Of a stretch of 64,000 nt of DNA, positions 51,936-60,275 are shown piece by piece. Under the pieces are notes generated by a model. That model saw only the letters and a list, made by a program, of their open reading frames with translations. It did no database searches and was not told the origin of the DNA. Numbering within the stretch: the stretch's first letter is position 1; each line of letters opens with the position of its first letter. The stretch is from Streptomyces broussonetiae (lineage in GTDB: Bacteria; Actinomycetota; Actinomycetes; Streptomycetales; Streptomycetaceae): NCBI RefSeq assembly GCF_009796285.1, contig NZ_CP047020.1, forward strand, positions 4,774,001 to 4,838,000, read 5' to 3'. Both the position numbers and the translations under genes were made by a program.

Positions 51936-52808
51936 ATGGCCACCACCGACCGGCAGGCCACGACCCTGGCCCTCGCACACGCGCTGTCAGCCGCCGAACG
52001 CGGCCTGGCCGTCATCCCGCTGTCCCGGACGAAGCTCCCGGCCCTGCGCTCCCCCCACCACGACGACCCCGACCCGGCCGGCTCGCGCTGCCACGGCGCG
52101 TGCGGCCGCCTCGGTCACGGCGTCTACGACGCCTCGACCGACCCCGTCCGCATCCGCGAGATGTTCACCGCCGCCCCCTGGGCCACCGGCTACGGCATCG
52201 CCTGCGGACTGCCCCCGTACCACCTGATCGGTGTCGACCTGGACACCAAGACCGGCACGGACTCCTCGGCCGCCCTGCGCGAACTGGCCCTGCGCCACCT
52301 GTTCACCATCCCGGAGACGGTCGTCGTCCGGACCCCGAGCGGCGGGCGCCATCTGTGGCTCACCGGCCCGCCGGACGTCGTCGTACCGAACTCGGCCGGC
52401 CGCCTCGCCCCCGGCATCGACATCCGGGGCGCCGGCGGCTATCTCGTGGGCCCCGGCTCGCGCACCGACCACGGCGTCTACACCACCGCGCCCGGCACCA
52501 CACACCTCGCCCCCGCCGCCTGCCCGCCGTCCCTCCTGCGCCTGCTGCTGCCCCCGCCCCGCGGCCCGCACCCGGCCCCGGCCGTCCCCGGCGACCACGG
52601 CCGCGGCCTGATCCAGTTCGTCCTCTCCGCCCACGAGGGCCAGCGCAACACCCGCCTGTTCTGGGCCGCCTGCCGCGCCTACGAGAACGGCCTCGGCCCC
52701 GCCCTGAGCGAGGCCCTGACCGAGGCGGCCCTCAACACCGGCCTGACGGAACGCGAGGCCCGCGCGACGATCGCCTCGGCGGCCCGGATGACAGGACACC
52801 GGCGGTGA
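51936..52808 (+). CDS. Bifunctional DNA primase/polymerase (Prim-Pol) domain protein
   Basis: A 290-aa protein. The archaeo-eukaryotic primase-like core has IGVDLDTKTG (two metal-binding Asp) and SGGRHLW (conserved His), with GIDIRGAGGYLVGPGS closing the site. Residues about 215-290 form a small helical domain (EGQRNTRLFWAACRAYENGL). Such proteins are common in Streptomyces chromosomes and in mobile elements; their role is uncertain (repair or lesion bypass). Catalytic residues appear complete. Confidence 0.85.
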   Translation: MATTDRQATTLALAHALSAAERGLAVIPLSRTKLPALRSPHHDDPDPAGSRCHGACGRLGHGVYDASTDPVRIREMFTAAPWATGYGIACGLPPYHLIGVDLDTKTGTDSSAALRELALRHLFTIPETVVVRTPSGGRHLWLTGPPDVVVPNSAGRLAPGIDIRGAGGYLVGPGSRTDHGVYTTAPGTTHLAPAACPPSLLRLLLPPPRGPHPAPAVPGDHGRGLIQFVLSAHEGQRNTRLFWAACRAYENGLGPALSEALTEAALNTGLTEREARATIASAARMTGHRR

Positions 52809-53122
52809 GGGACGCGTGCGGGCCCGACCTGCTCGGATGCGCCTGCCGCAGCCCCCTCCCGCCCGGGCCGGAGAGGCATCCGGATAGCGCGCCCGACGGC
52901 ATTTGCCGAGCGGAGCGGGCCACTCCCGGGATCACGGGCAGCGCCGCTCACGCCCCCGTCACCGTCGGCGTTGCGGTCATGAAGGACGGTAACCGGGCGA
53001 TGCCTGGCACCCACCCGCGTGAAAGAGCTGCGGCTCTCCCCTCGCCCTTTGGTCCACGCCTGGTCCACACGCACTGATCCGCAACGCGACAGGACCGGAT
53101 CAAGGTGAGACAGGCCCCATGC
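52809..53122. other. Spacer with no supported gene
   Basis: Only GC-biased open frames are present; nothing recognisable between the Prim-Pol stop and the tRNA-Ser terminator. Confidence 0.5.
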
Positions 53123-53157
53123 AGAAGGGGCGCCCCTCATCGAGGGACACCCCTTCT
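53123..53157 (-). terminator. Terminator after tRNA-Ser(TGA)
   Basis: AGAAGGGG and CCCCTTCT form the outer stem, with a further CCCTC/GAGGG pair inside, 22 bases past the tRNA 3' end. Confidence 0.8.
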
Positions 53158-53178
53158 GACCAGCACGTCTCTGACCTG

Positions 53179-53265
53179 CGGAGGCGGTGGGATTCGAACC
53201 CACGGTGACATCGCTGCCACGACGGTTTTCAAGACCGTTCCCTTCGGCCGCTCGGGCACGCCTCC
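53179..53265 (-). tRNA. tRNA-Ser(TGA)
   Basis: An 87-nt class II tRNA with acceptor GGAGGCG/CGCCTCC, anticodon stem CGGTC/ACCG-type, anticodon TGA, T-loop TTCGAAT, discriminator G, and no encoded CCA. Confidence 0.97.
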
Positions 53266-53502
53266 CCGCGTCGTCCACCTGGGACGGAGCGGGTAACAGC
53301 GTACCGGGACCGGGCGTTCGGCGGGCGCTGTGGTCGGTACCGGGCCCGAGAGACGGGCTCGAGCCCTTGGCGGGCGCATGGCGACAGCGGCGGCCGAACC
53401 GGCAACACGCGCGCGTGCGAGCGCCGCGGCCCTCCGCGAACGGCAAAGGGGCGCCCCTGTGTCGAGAGGCGCCCCTACGCGCGCGTGCAGGTCGGCAGCG
53501 GG

Positions 53503-55017
53503 TCAGCTGTCGCCCACCCGGGAGCCCAGGGTCAGGTCCACCGTGTGCTCCTGGCCACCCCGCTTGTAGGTGATCGTCACCTTGTCGCCGGGCTTGTGGG
53601 TCCAGATCTCGCCGATCAGGGTCGGGCCGCTGTCGATCACCATGTCGTCCAGCTTGGTGATCACGTCCCCGGGCTTGAGGCCCGCCTTGTCGGCGGGGCC
53701 GCCCGCCTCGACCGCGGCAGAGCCCGCCGTACCCTGCTCGGTGATCTTCGCGCCGTTGCTGGAGTCCTCCAGCGAGACGGACGCGCCGATCCTGGCGTAC
53801 ACCGGCTTGCCGTTCTTGATCAGCTGCTGGGCGACGTACTTGGCCTGGTCGATCGGGATGGCGAAGCCCAGGCCGATCGAGCCGGACTGGCTGGAGCCGC
53901 CGAAGCCACCACCGCCGCCGCTGGTCGACTGGATCGCCGAGTTGATGCCGATGACCGCGCCGGAGGCGTCCAGCAGCGGGCCGCCGGAGTTGCCCGGGTT
54001 GATCGAGGCGTCGGTCTGCAGGGCGCTCATGTACGAGGCCTTGCTGGAGGAACTGCCGTCGCTGGAGGCCACCGGGCGGTTCTTGGCGCTGATGATGCCG
54101 GTCGTCACCGTGTTGGACAGGCCGAAGGGCGCGCCGATGGCGATCGTCTCGTCGCCGACGGCCACCTTGTCGGAGTCGCCGAGCGCGAGGGGCTTGAGGT
54201 CCGACGGCGGGTTCTTGAGCTTGACGACCGCCACGTCGTAGCCCTGGGCGTGGCCGACGACCTCGGCGTCGTACTTCCTGCCGTTCGGGAACGTAGCGGT
54301 CAGCTTGCCGCCGTTGAGCGCGTCCGCCACCACATGGTTGTTGGTGAGGATGTGGCCCTGGGTGTCGAAGACGAACCCGGTGCCGGTGCCGCCGTCTCCG
54401 TTGGTGCCCTCGGCCTCTATGGTGACCGTGCTCGGCAGCGACTTGGCGGCCACGTTGGCAATGGTGCCGGGCGCGCGCTTGACCTGGGCGGCACTGCCGT
54501 CCGAGGCGGAGACGGTCGTGGAGCCGCTGTCGTCGTGGTCCTTGGCCAGGGTGTAGCCGAGGCCGCCGCCCAGGCCGCCGGCGACCAGCGCGGCCACCAG
54601 GACGGCCGCGACCAGCCCGCCGCGCCCGCGCGGCTTGGGCGCGGGCTGCTGGTACGACGCTCCCCACGCCGCACCGCCGGCACCAGCGCCGAAGCCACCG
54701 GCACCGCCCGCGGCACCCGCAGCGCCTGCGCCGTAGGCCGGACCCTCGCCGTAGGCCTGGCCCTCGCCGTGCGGTGCGGTGACCGGGGGCGGGGGCGGCC
54801 AGGAGGCGTCGGGAGCCTGGCCGGAGGGGTGCGGGGCGCCGGCCGCGCCCGCGGGCGTCCCGGCGGCGGGAGCGTCCTCGGGGACCGGCGGAAGGGGAGC
54901 GGTCGGTGTGTTCCCCTCGGGCGCAGGGCCCTGCGGGGAAGCTGCGGGAGAGCCCACCGGCACGGGGGGTGCGGACGGGGCCGGGGGTACCTCGTTGCCC
55001 TCGTTCTCGGTGCTCAC
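53503..55017 (-). CDS. HtrA/DegP-like membrane serine protease with PDZ domain
   Basis: A 504-aa quality-control protease. A Pro/Ala/Gly-rich cytoplasmic part (1-130) leads to one membrane helix (about 133-155), then a trypsin-like domain outside with His in LTNNHVVAD, Asp in GYDVAVVKL and Ser in NPGNSGGPLL. A PDZ domain (about 410-495, GGPADKAGLKPGDVITKLDD) completes it. It should remove misfolded secreted proteins. AT-rich repeated promoter sequence lies between it and the divergent GDPD gene. Confidence 0.93.
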   Translation of the reverse strand: MSTENEGNEVPPAPSAPPVPVGSPAASPQGPAPEGNTPTAPLPPVPEDAPAAGTPAGAAGAPHPSGQAPDASWPPPPPVTAPHGEGQAYGEGPAYGAGAAGAAGGAGGFGAGAGGAAWGASYQQPAPKPRGRGGLVAAVLVAALVAGGLGGGLGYTLAKDHDDSGSTTVSASDGSAAQVKRAPGTIANVAAKSLPSTVTIEAEGTNGDGGTGTGFVFDTQGHILTNNHVVADALNGGKLTATFPNGRKYDAEVVGHAQGYDVAVVKLKNPPSDLKPLALGDSDKVAVGDETIAIGAPFGLSNTVTTGIISAKNRPVASSDGSSSSKASYMSALQTDASINPGNSGGPLLDASGAVIGINSAIQSTSGGGGGFGGSSQSGSIGLGFAIPIDQAKYVAQQLIKNGKPVYARIGASVSLEDSSNGAKITEQGTAGSAAVEAGGPADKAGLKPGDVITKLDDMVIDSGPTLIGEIWTHKPGDKVTITYKRGGQEHTVDLTLGSRVGDS

Positions 55018-55199
55018 AGCTCTTCTCCTCGATCCACGGCTGTTGTTCCCACGGCTGTTGTTCTCGGTCGCACTCGGTCACGCTCGGCAGCTGTGCATGG
55101 TGCTGTGGTCAGTCTTCACTGTTCCGTTTGTATGCGGTCAGCTTTTCTCACCAGCCGTCAGAGCACCATAAGCCGTGGCTGTGGGTCCACGGCCAGTCT

Positions 55200-55231
55200 T
55201 TACATAGGGTATTTTCACCAAAAGTTACATA
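55200..55231. promoter_or_regulatory. TTACATA direct repeat in the htrA-GDPD divergent promoter
   Basis: TTACATA occurs at 55200-55206 and 55225-55231, 25 bp apart, in the most AT-rich stretch of this region. The second copy is part of GTTACATAAC, a near-dyad. It is about 185 bp from the htrA start and about 60 bp from the GDPD start. Confidence 0.5.
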
Positions 55232-55292
55232 ACAGGACACTAGGTGCGGCTGAGCCGCCCCGCGCGCGGCCGTACGGTGACACCATGACGCG

Positions 55293-56123
55293 GTGACCCA
55301 CGCACCACAACGCTCCCTCCAGGTCGTCGCCCACCGGGGCGCCTCCGAAGACGCGCCCGAACACACCCTGGCTGCCTACCGGAAGGCGATCGAGGACGGC
55401 GCCGACGCCCTCGAGTGCGACGTACGGCTGACCGCCGACGGCCATCTGGTCTGCGTCCACGACCGGCGCGTGAACCGTACCTCCAACGGCCGCGGCGCCG
55501 TCTCCGCGCTGGAGCTGGCCGATCTCGCCGCGCTCGACTTCGGCTCCTGGAAGACGCGCGAGGCGTGGCGCGGGCGGGACGAGGAGCCCGACTGGGAACA
55601 CCGCCCGGAGGACCGCGAGGAGACCTCCGTCCTCACCCTGGAGCGCCTGCTGGAGCTGGTCTCGGACGCCGGGCGGCGGGTGGAGCTGGCCATCGAGACC
55701 AAGCACCCCACACGCTGGGCCGGCCAGGTCGAGGAGCGGCTGCTGACGCTGCTGAAGCGGTTCGGCCTGGACGCGCCGGCCTCCGCCGCCGAGTCCCCCG
55801 TGCGGATCATGAGTTTCTCGGCGCGTTCGCTGCACCGCGTGCGTGCCGCCGCGCCGACCCTGCCGACGGTCTATCTGGTGCAGTTCCTCACGCCGCGGCT
55901 GCGCGACGGACGGCTGCCCGCGGGCGTGCGGATCGCGGGCCCCTCGATCCGCATCGTGCGCAGCAACCCCGCATACGTGGAACGGCTGAAACGGGCCGGT
56001 CACCAGGTGCACGTGTGGACCGTGAACGACCCCGAGGACGTCGACCTCTGCGTGGATCTGGGCATCGACGCGATCATCACCAACCGCCCGCGCGCGGTAC
56101 TGCGCCGATTGGGCCGGGTGTGA
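55293..56123 (+). CDS. Glycerophosphodiester phosphodiesterase
   Basis: A 276-aa TIM-barrel enzyme that splits glycerophosphodiesters to glycerol-3-phosphate. VVAHRGASEDAPEHTLAAYR, GADALECDVRLTADG and LVCVHD supply the catalytic His pair and metal-binding Glu/Asp; ELAIETKH and HVWTVNDPEDV complete the site. No signal peptide, so cytoplasmic. GTG 55293. Confidence 0.92.
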   Translation: MTHAPQRSLQVVAHRGASEDAPEHTLAAYRKAIEDGADALECDVRLTADGHLVCVHDRRVNRTSNGRGAVSALELADLAALDFGSWKTREAWRGRDEEPDWEHRPEDREETSVLTLERLLELVSDAGRRVELAIETKHPTRWAGQVEERLLTLLKRFGLDAPASAAESPVRIMSFSARSLHRVRAAAPTLPTVYLVQFLTPRLRDGRLPAGVRIAGPSIRIVRSNPAYVERLKRAGHQVHVWTVNDPEDVDLCVDLGIDAIITNRPRAVLRRLGRV

Positions 56124-56292
56124 CCTCAAGAGGCCGGTAAAGAGCCACCCGGAACCCTTGACCGGGCTGTGCGACTGCTGGATCCTCCCTGTCGGCCACG
56201 CCGATGGAATTCAGCCACACGACGACCAGACGAAGTAGCCGATCGTCACAGGGAGTGCTCCGGCGCGTTCGCTCCGTACGGGGGCGTTACGA

Positions 56293-56937
56293 ATGCGTCA
56301 CCGGAAGGGGATTGGCCGGTTTCCGGTAAAGGTCCAGGGGGCATCCACACCGTGGCGTGGGGCAAAGGAGGTCTCGGGGGTGGCGTTGGTGGTGGCACAG
56401 GAGGTGCCCACGTCGTCGAGCATGGCCGTACCCCATGGCCCTGCGGGCGTGGGGAAGGCGAGGCACCGGATGCGCGCGCAGCTGCGCAGCGGTGGCGTCT
56501 CGGAATCGGTCATCGACGATGCCGTACTGATCCTTTCGGAACTGCTGAGCAATGCCTGCAAGCACGGGCGGCCCCTGGGCGGCTCACTCGCCGGTGACGG
56601 CGATGTGCGGGCCGCATGGCAGGTCGACCTGCGGGGGCGGCTCATCGTCGAGGTGACGGACGGCGGCGGTCCGACCCGCCCGGCGCCGGCCACTCCGTCG
56701 GTGACCGCGCACGGCGGCCGCGGGCTCAACATCATCACGGCCCTCGCCGACGACTGGGGCGTCCGGGACGACGCCCGGGGCGAGGTGACGGTCTGGGTGG
56801 TGGTCCACGAGGACGTCCACGATCCCGATGCCGGGTGCCGCCGCGAGGGCTTCGCTACGCGCGTCACGGCCCCCGCGCTCGCCGACATGAGCATGGCCGG
56901 CCTGGACTTCGCGGACTCCTTCGAGGACCTGGACTGA
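56293..56937 (+). CDS. RsbW/SpoIIAB-like ATP-binding protein (anti-sigma factor type)
   Basis: A 214-aa protein with a GHKL ATPase fold: ILSELLSNACKHGRPLGG (N box), VEVTDGGG (G1), GGRGLNIITALADDWG (G2). The N-terminal 45 residues (KEVSGVALVVAQEVPTSSSM) and acidic C-terminal tail go beyond the minimal domain; GTG 56380 could be an inner start. Relatives bind SigB-family sigma factors or phosphorylate anti-anti-sigma proteins. Two such sigma genes lie 40 kb away in this window, but a direct link is not shown. Confidence 0.85.
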   Translation: MRHRKGIGRFPVKVQGASTPWRGAKEVSGVALVVAQEVPTSSSMAVPHGPAGVGKARHRMRAQLRSGGVSESVIDDAVLILSELLSNACKHGRPLGGSLAGDGDVRAAWQVDLRGRLIVEVTDGGGPTRPAPATPSVTAHGGRGLNIITALADDWGVRDDARGEVTVWVVVHEDVHDPDAGCRREGFATRVTAPALADMSMAGLDFADSFEDLD

Positions 56938-57084
56938 ACCCGGGGTCCATGTCCCCCGTACTGTCCACAGGTTCACACCACTGGCGTCGAGCGCGCGTGC
57001 GTTGTCCACAGGTTCCCGTCGGTGATGTCCGGAACGGCTAGGCTCCGCCCGTACGAGAAGAGCCGTAACCGGGAGACACCCACG

Positions 57085-58047
57085 ATGGCCAAGAAGCGAC
57101 CCCAGACGAAGGCCAAGCCACAGATCACGGACGGAGAGATCCCGGTTGTCGGCGCCCGCGAGCCCTGCCCCTGCGGCAGCGGCCGGCGCTACAAGGCCTG
57201 CCACGGCCGGGCCGCCGCGCACGCGGTGACCGAGTTGGTGCACCGCCCGTTCGAGGGCATCACGGGAGAGTGCGACTGGGTGGCACTGCGCGAGCTGGTG
57301 CCCGCCGCAACGGTCGAGCTGACCCTCAAGGGCGGCCTGCCCGAGGGCGTCCCGTCGGTCATGCTCGCCACGGTGCTGCCGATGGCCTGGCCGGCGCTGC
57401 GCCGTGACGACGGCACGGTGCTGCTCGGCCTGCAGAACGACACGGCGTCCGGTGACATCAGCCGCGACCTCGCCGACACGCTCGTGCGCGCACTGGAGGC
57501 ACAGCCGGGCACGCCCGTGCAGGGCCGCCGCGCTCCCGCCGACGGCCCCCGGCTGCAGGACCTGCTCGACGCCGACGCGCCGTTCGAGCCGGTCGTGCAC
57601 AGCGGCTTCGAGTTCTGGGTGCCGGACGCGGAGAACGCCTCGCCGGACGTGACCGCCTCCCTGGAGCGGGCCAACGCCGCCGCCATCCCCACGGCGAAGC
57701 TGGCCGGTGTGGACGCGGCGTACTGGTGCGAGACCCCGGAGAAGAACCACCTGCGCTGGGTGATGCCGCACCCCGAGGAGCAGCTTCTGGACGCTCTCGC
57801 GCGGCTGCACGCCGCGGGGCGCTCGAGCCTCGGCGAGGGCACCCGTCTCGTGGGCTCCTTCCGTGCTCACGGGCTCACGGTGCCGGTCTGGGACCTGCCG
57901 AGCGGCATGTCCGCCGAGGACGTGGAGAAGCCGGCCGCCGAGTTCGCCGAGCGTCTCGCCGCCGCTCTCGCCGCCACCGAGCCGCTCACGGCGGACGAGC
58001 GCCGGGCCCGCGGCGGCCTGACCAACCGGCAGGTCACGCTCAGCTGA
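57085..58047 (+). CDS. DUF5926 protein with SEC-C zinc motif
   Basis: A 320-aa cytoplasmic protein. The Lys-rich start [15 protein letters not shown] is followed by [17 protein letters not shown], the SEC-C zinc-binding motif otherwise found at the end of SecA. The remaining 270 residues are the DUF5926 region ([20 protein letters not shown]). GGGAGA precedes ATG 57085. Conserved in Streptomyces; role unknown. Confidence 0.9.
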   Translation: MAKKRPQTKAKPQITDGEIPVVGAREPCPCGSGRRYKACHGRAAAHAVTELVHRPFEGITGECDWVALRELVPAATVELTLKGGLPEGVPSVMLATVLPMAWPALRRDDGTVLLGLQNDTASGDISRDLADTLVRALEAQPGTPVQGRRAPADGPRLQDLLDADAPFEPVVHSGFEFWVPDAENASPDVTASLERANAAAIPTAKLAGVDAAYWCETPEKNHLRWVMPHPEEQLLDALARLHAAGRSSLGEGTRLVGSFRAHGLTVPVWDLPSGMSAEDVEKPAAEFAERLAAALAATEPLTADERRARGGLTNRQVTLS

Positions 58048-58061
58048 GCACCACGCGCGTG

Positions 58062-58093
58062 TGTCACGGCTGACCGACCGGTCAGCCGTGACA
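58062..58093 (+). terminator. Strong hairpin after the DUF5926 gene
   Basis: TGTCACGGCTGACCG and CGGTCAGCCGTGACA pair perfectly over 15 bp with a 2-base loop, 14 bases after the stop. Confidence 0.85.
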
Positions 58094-58173
58094 AGAGGCG
58101 GCGGAACAGGTGACTCCTGTCACAACTCGCCGTCATCACGGGGATTTCGGTGGCCGAATGCCCCAGTCGGAAT

Positions 58174-58247
58174 TTGCGAACCGCCGATCTCTTGTTACCG
58201 TTCCTGTAGCCCGGTTGCTGGTGCATCCCCCGTCGCCAGCAACCGGG
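58174..58247 (+). ncRNA. Candidate tiny RNA: promoter-like hexamers and a C-loop hairpin
   Basis: TTGCGA (58174-58179) and TACCGT (58196-58201) lie 16 bases apart like -35 and -10 boxes. About nine bases on, CCCGGTTGCTGG and CCAGCAACCGGG (58210-58247) form a perfect 12-bp stem with a C-rich 14-base loop, followed by TCTTT. It may instead simply end the minus-strand gene at 58290. Confidence 0.4.
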
Positions 58248-58289
58248 TCTTTCCATGTCCGCGTACGGCACAGGGTCCGTAGCGCGGCG

Positions 58290-58943
58290 TCAACTCCTTT
58301 TCGGCGCTCCGGAGTTGGTTCCGGCGTCCGCCGTGCTGCTGCCCGAGCGCAGCAGCAGGGCACCGTCGCCCCCGCGCCGGGCGAACTCGTCGACAGCCGA
58401 GTAGGCGTCCGGCAGGCCCCCATTGGGCCGGCGGGGGGTCTCGCAGGTGGCGGGCTCGTCGTCGGCGCCGGTGACGCAGTGCATCTGCACACTGCGACCG
58501 TCCGGGCCCAGCATGCTCAGCACGGAGTCCAGCGACTCACCGGTGGCGTTGCGGTAGTAGGTGCGCGCCCATGTGTCCGCGCCCTGTGTCAGCACACAGG
58601 TCTGCGCCTCGATGCCCTCGGGCGAGGTCAGCTCGGGGCCGCAGCGGGCGGCGGTGGCGAGCCCCAGCCCGAGCAGCCGGGGAGAGGCACTGGCGGGGGG
58701 AATCTTGGCGTCCTCGCGCCGGGAGTCGCGCACGGCGCCGCGCGGCCGCTCGGCCGAGCGCGCGGCCGGCTCGCCCACCTGACCGGCGAAGGCGACGGCC
58801 AGCGGCAGCACGACCGCGGCCGTCACGACGCCGACCAGGGCGAGCAGACGGATCGATCGGGGGTCCGGCCCGCCCTCCGACGACGGGCGACGACTGTGAC
58901 GCCCCGGAATTCGACGGCCCTGTCCCCCAGGAATTCGCTGCAT
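58290..58943 (-). CDS. Membrane-anchored secreted protein, unknown function
   Basis: A 217-aa protein. A basic 30-residue start is followed by one hydrophobic segment (about 31-53, IRLLALVGVVTAAVVLPLAV) and an outer part with four Cys (RCGPELTS, AQTCVLTQGADTWARTYYRN, MHCVTGADDEPATCETP) that may form two disulfides. The C-terminal 60 residues include a Gly/Arg stretch. No family recognised; it is likely a Streptomyces-specific surface protein. Confidence 0.75.
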   Translation of the reverse strand: MQRIPGGQGRRIPGRHSRRPSSEGGPDPRSIRLLALVGVVTAAVVLPLAVAFAGQVGEPAARSAERPRGAVRDSRREDAKIPPASASPRLLGLGLATAARCGPELTSPEGIEAQTCVLTQGADTWARTYYRNATGESLDSVLSMLGPDGRSVQMHCVTGADDEPATCETPRRPNGGLPDAYSAVDEFARRGGDGALLLRSGSSTADAGTNSGAPKRS

Positions 58944-58997
58944 GAGCGAAAAATAACGAGCAGGTGACGTACCCTCTGCGCCCCCGCGCCGACACTC

Positions 58998-59663
58998 CTA
59001 CAACTCGGGCGCGCTCACACCCGTACGAGTGAGGGCGTCGACCACGGCGTCCACGACGGCCTCCACATCGGGCACCCAGGGCACGGCCGAGCCCGGCAGC
59101 GGTGCCCGCTCCCAGCGGACGCCCCCCTGACCGGTCTCGGACGGGGGCAGGGCGAGATAGCCCCCCTCCCCGTGGAAACGCAGCGAGCCCGGCACGAAGT
59201 CCTTGGCGTAGAGCAGCTCGCCCAACTGCTCCATGGAGTACGGCTTGACGAGCAGCGCCCAGCGGGTCGGCGAGGCGACCACCGGGCCGAGGCGCATGCC
59301 CCGGCGGTCGAGCAGGGCCAGGGCGTGGGAGGCGGCCGGCGCCGGCAGGCTGACCGCGCAGGGGGCCCTGCCTCCGGTGGCGAGGACGATCGGCGCGCTC
59401 GGCCGGTTGGTCCACCACCAGCGGACCATGCGTGCGTCGGTGGTGGCCGCGAGCAGGCCGGGGTCGAAGGGATGTGCTCCGGGCACCGTGCACTCCGGGT
59501 CGGGGCAGCCGCAGCGGGCCCGACCCTGCGGGTCCGGGGCCACACCCGGGAGTACCGGCCACTGCCATTCGGTCGCGAAGGTCAGGGCCGCGCTGATCAG
59601 CTCAGGCCTCCCGTCGTTCCGCCTGGACAGGAGCCTGCGTCGCCTTCCGAGGATCTCGCGCAT
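58998..59663 (-). CDS. Prim-Pol-like protein, probably catalytically degenerate
   Basis: A 221-aa protein related to the bifunctional primase/polymerase N-terminal domain: ISAALTFATEWQWPVLPGVA, Cys-rich CGCPDPECTVPGAHPFDPGL and VRWWWTNRPSAPIVLATGG. The DxD metal site expected after that segment reads CAVSLPAPA, and the SxH site is not found, so polymerase activity is unlikely. A structural or regulatory role is possible. It begins with a basic Arg-rich stretch. Confidence 0.75.
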   Translation of the reverse strand: MREILGRRRRLLSRRNDGRPELISAALTFATEWQWPVLPGVAPDPQGRARCGCPDPECTVPGAHPFDPGLLAATTDARMVRWWWTNRPSAPIVLATGGRAPCAVSLPAPAASHALALLDRRGMRLGPVVASPTRWALLVKPYSMEQLGELLYAKDFVPGSLRFHGEGGYLALPPSETGQGGVRWERAPLPGSAVPWVPDVEAVVDAVVDALTRTGVSAPEL

Positions 59664-60275
59664 GAGCGCTCGTTCCTTTCCGTTGCACCGCTGGCAACAC
59701 CGTGGTCCACATCACACCATGTGTCGATCACTTCACTGTGCGTACCTGTTGGCGCATCACACCCCCGCGCACGGCAGGGGGGTCCCCAGGGGGTCGAGCA
59801 GGGGCCGCTTCCGCATTCCTGGTGTGTCCGACAAAAGCACGGCTGCGGCGTAGGGGTGGCGAAGTATGGCGTTTTTGCCGTCGCGCGTATTTCTCTCCGC
59901 CTCCGCCAGGGAGGATGGGGCTCGGCCGTCGGTGGCTATGACGCCCGGGTCCGCCGCCAGGTTCCGGGTAGCCCCCAACCACCCCTGGCCTTCTCCGAGT
60001 ACGTACCCATCACGACCGCTGTGACGCTCCGTGGAGCAAGGCCAGTCGACCGCAATGAACCGTTACCCGAGGCAGTTTTAGGCCAACTTGGCAGTAAGGC
60101 AAGGGGTTCGGGAAAAACCCTCGCCCGTCTCACAGACACCAGGAATCCCTGCAGGACAATGCTGGACATCCCCTCACGAGTGCGTGTACATGTGGAGACA
60201 CTGCTAGCGGCGCAGAATGACATGGGGGTTTGCGATGCTTTTCAGCAATACGCACCGGTCTGAAGGCCGGACGCC
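59664..60275. other. 612-bp divergent regulatory region
   Basis: No coding sequence is supported. It includes the dyad GCCAA-C-TTGGC (60082-60092) and AT-richer stretches at 59870-59890 and 60060-60120. The promoter of the GAF-SpoIIE gene should lie at its right end. Confidence 0.5.

Noticed and set aside
58210-58247. 6C RNA
   Set aside because: The loop is C-rich, but the motif needs two C-loop hairpins and only one is present.
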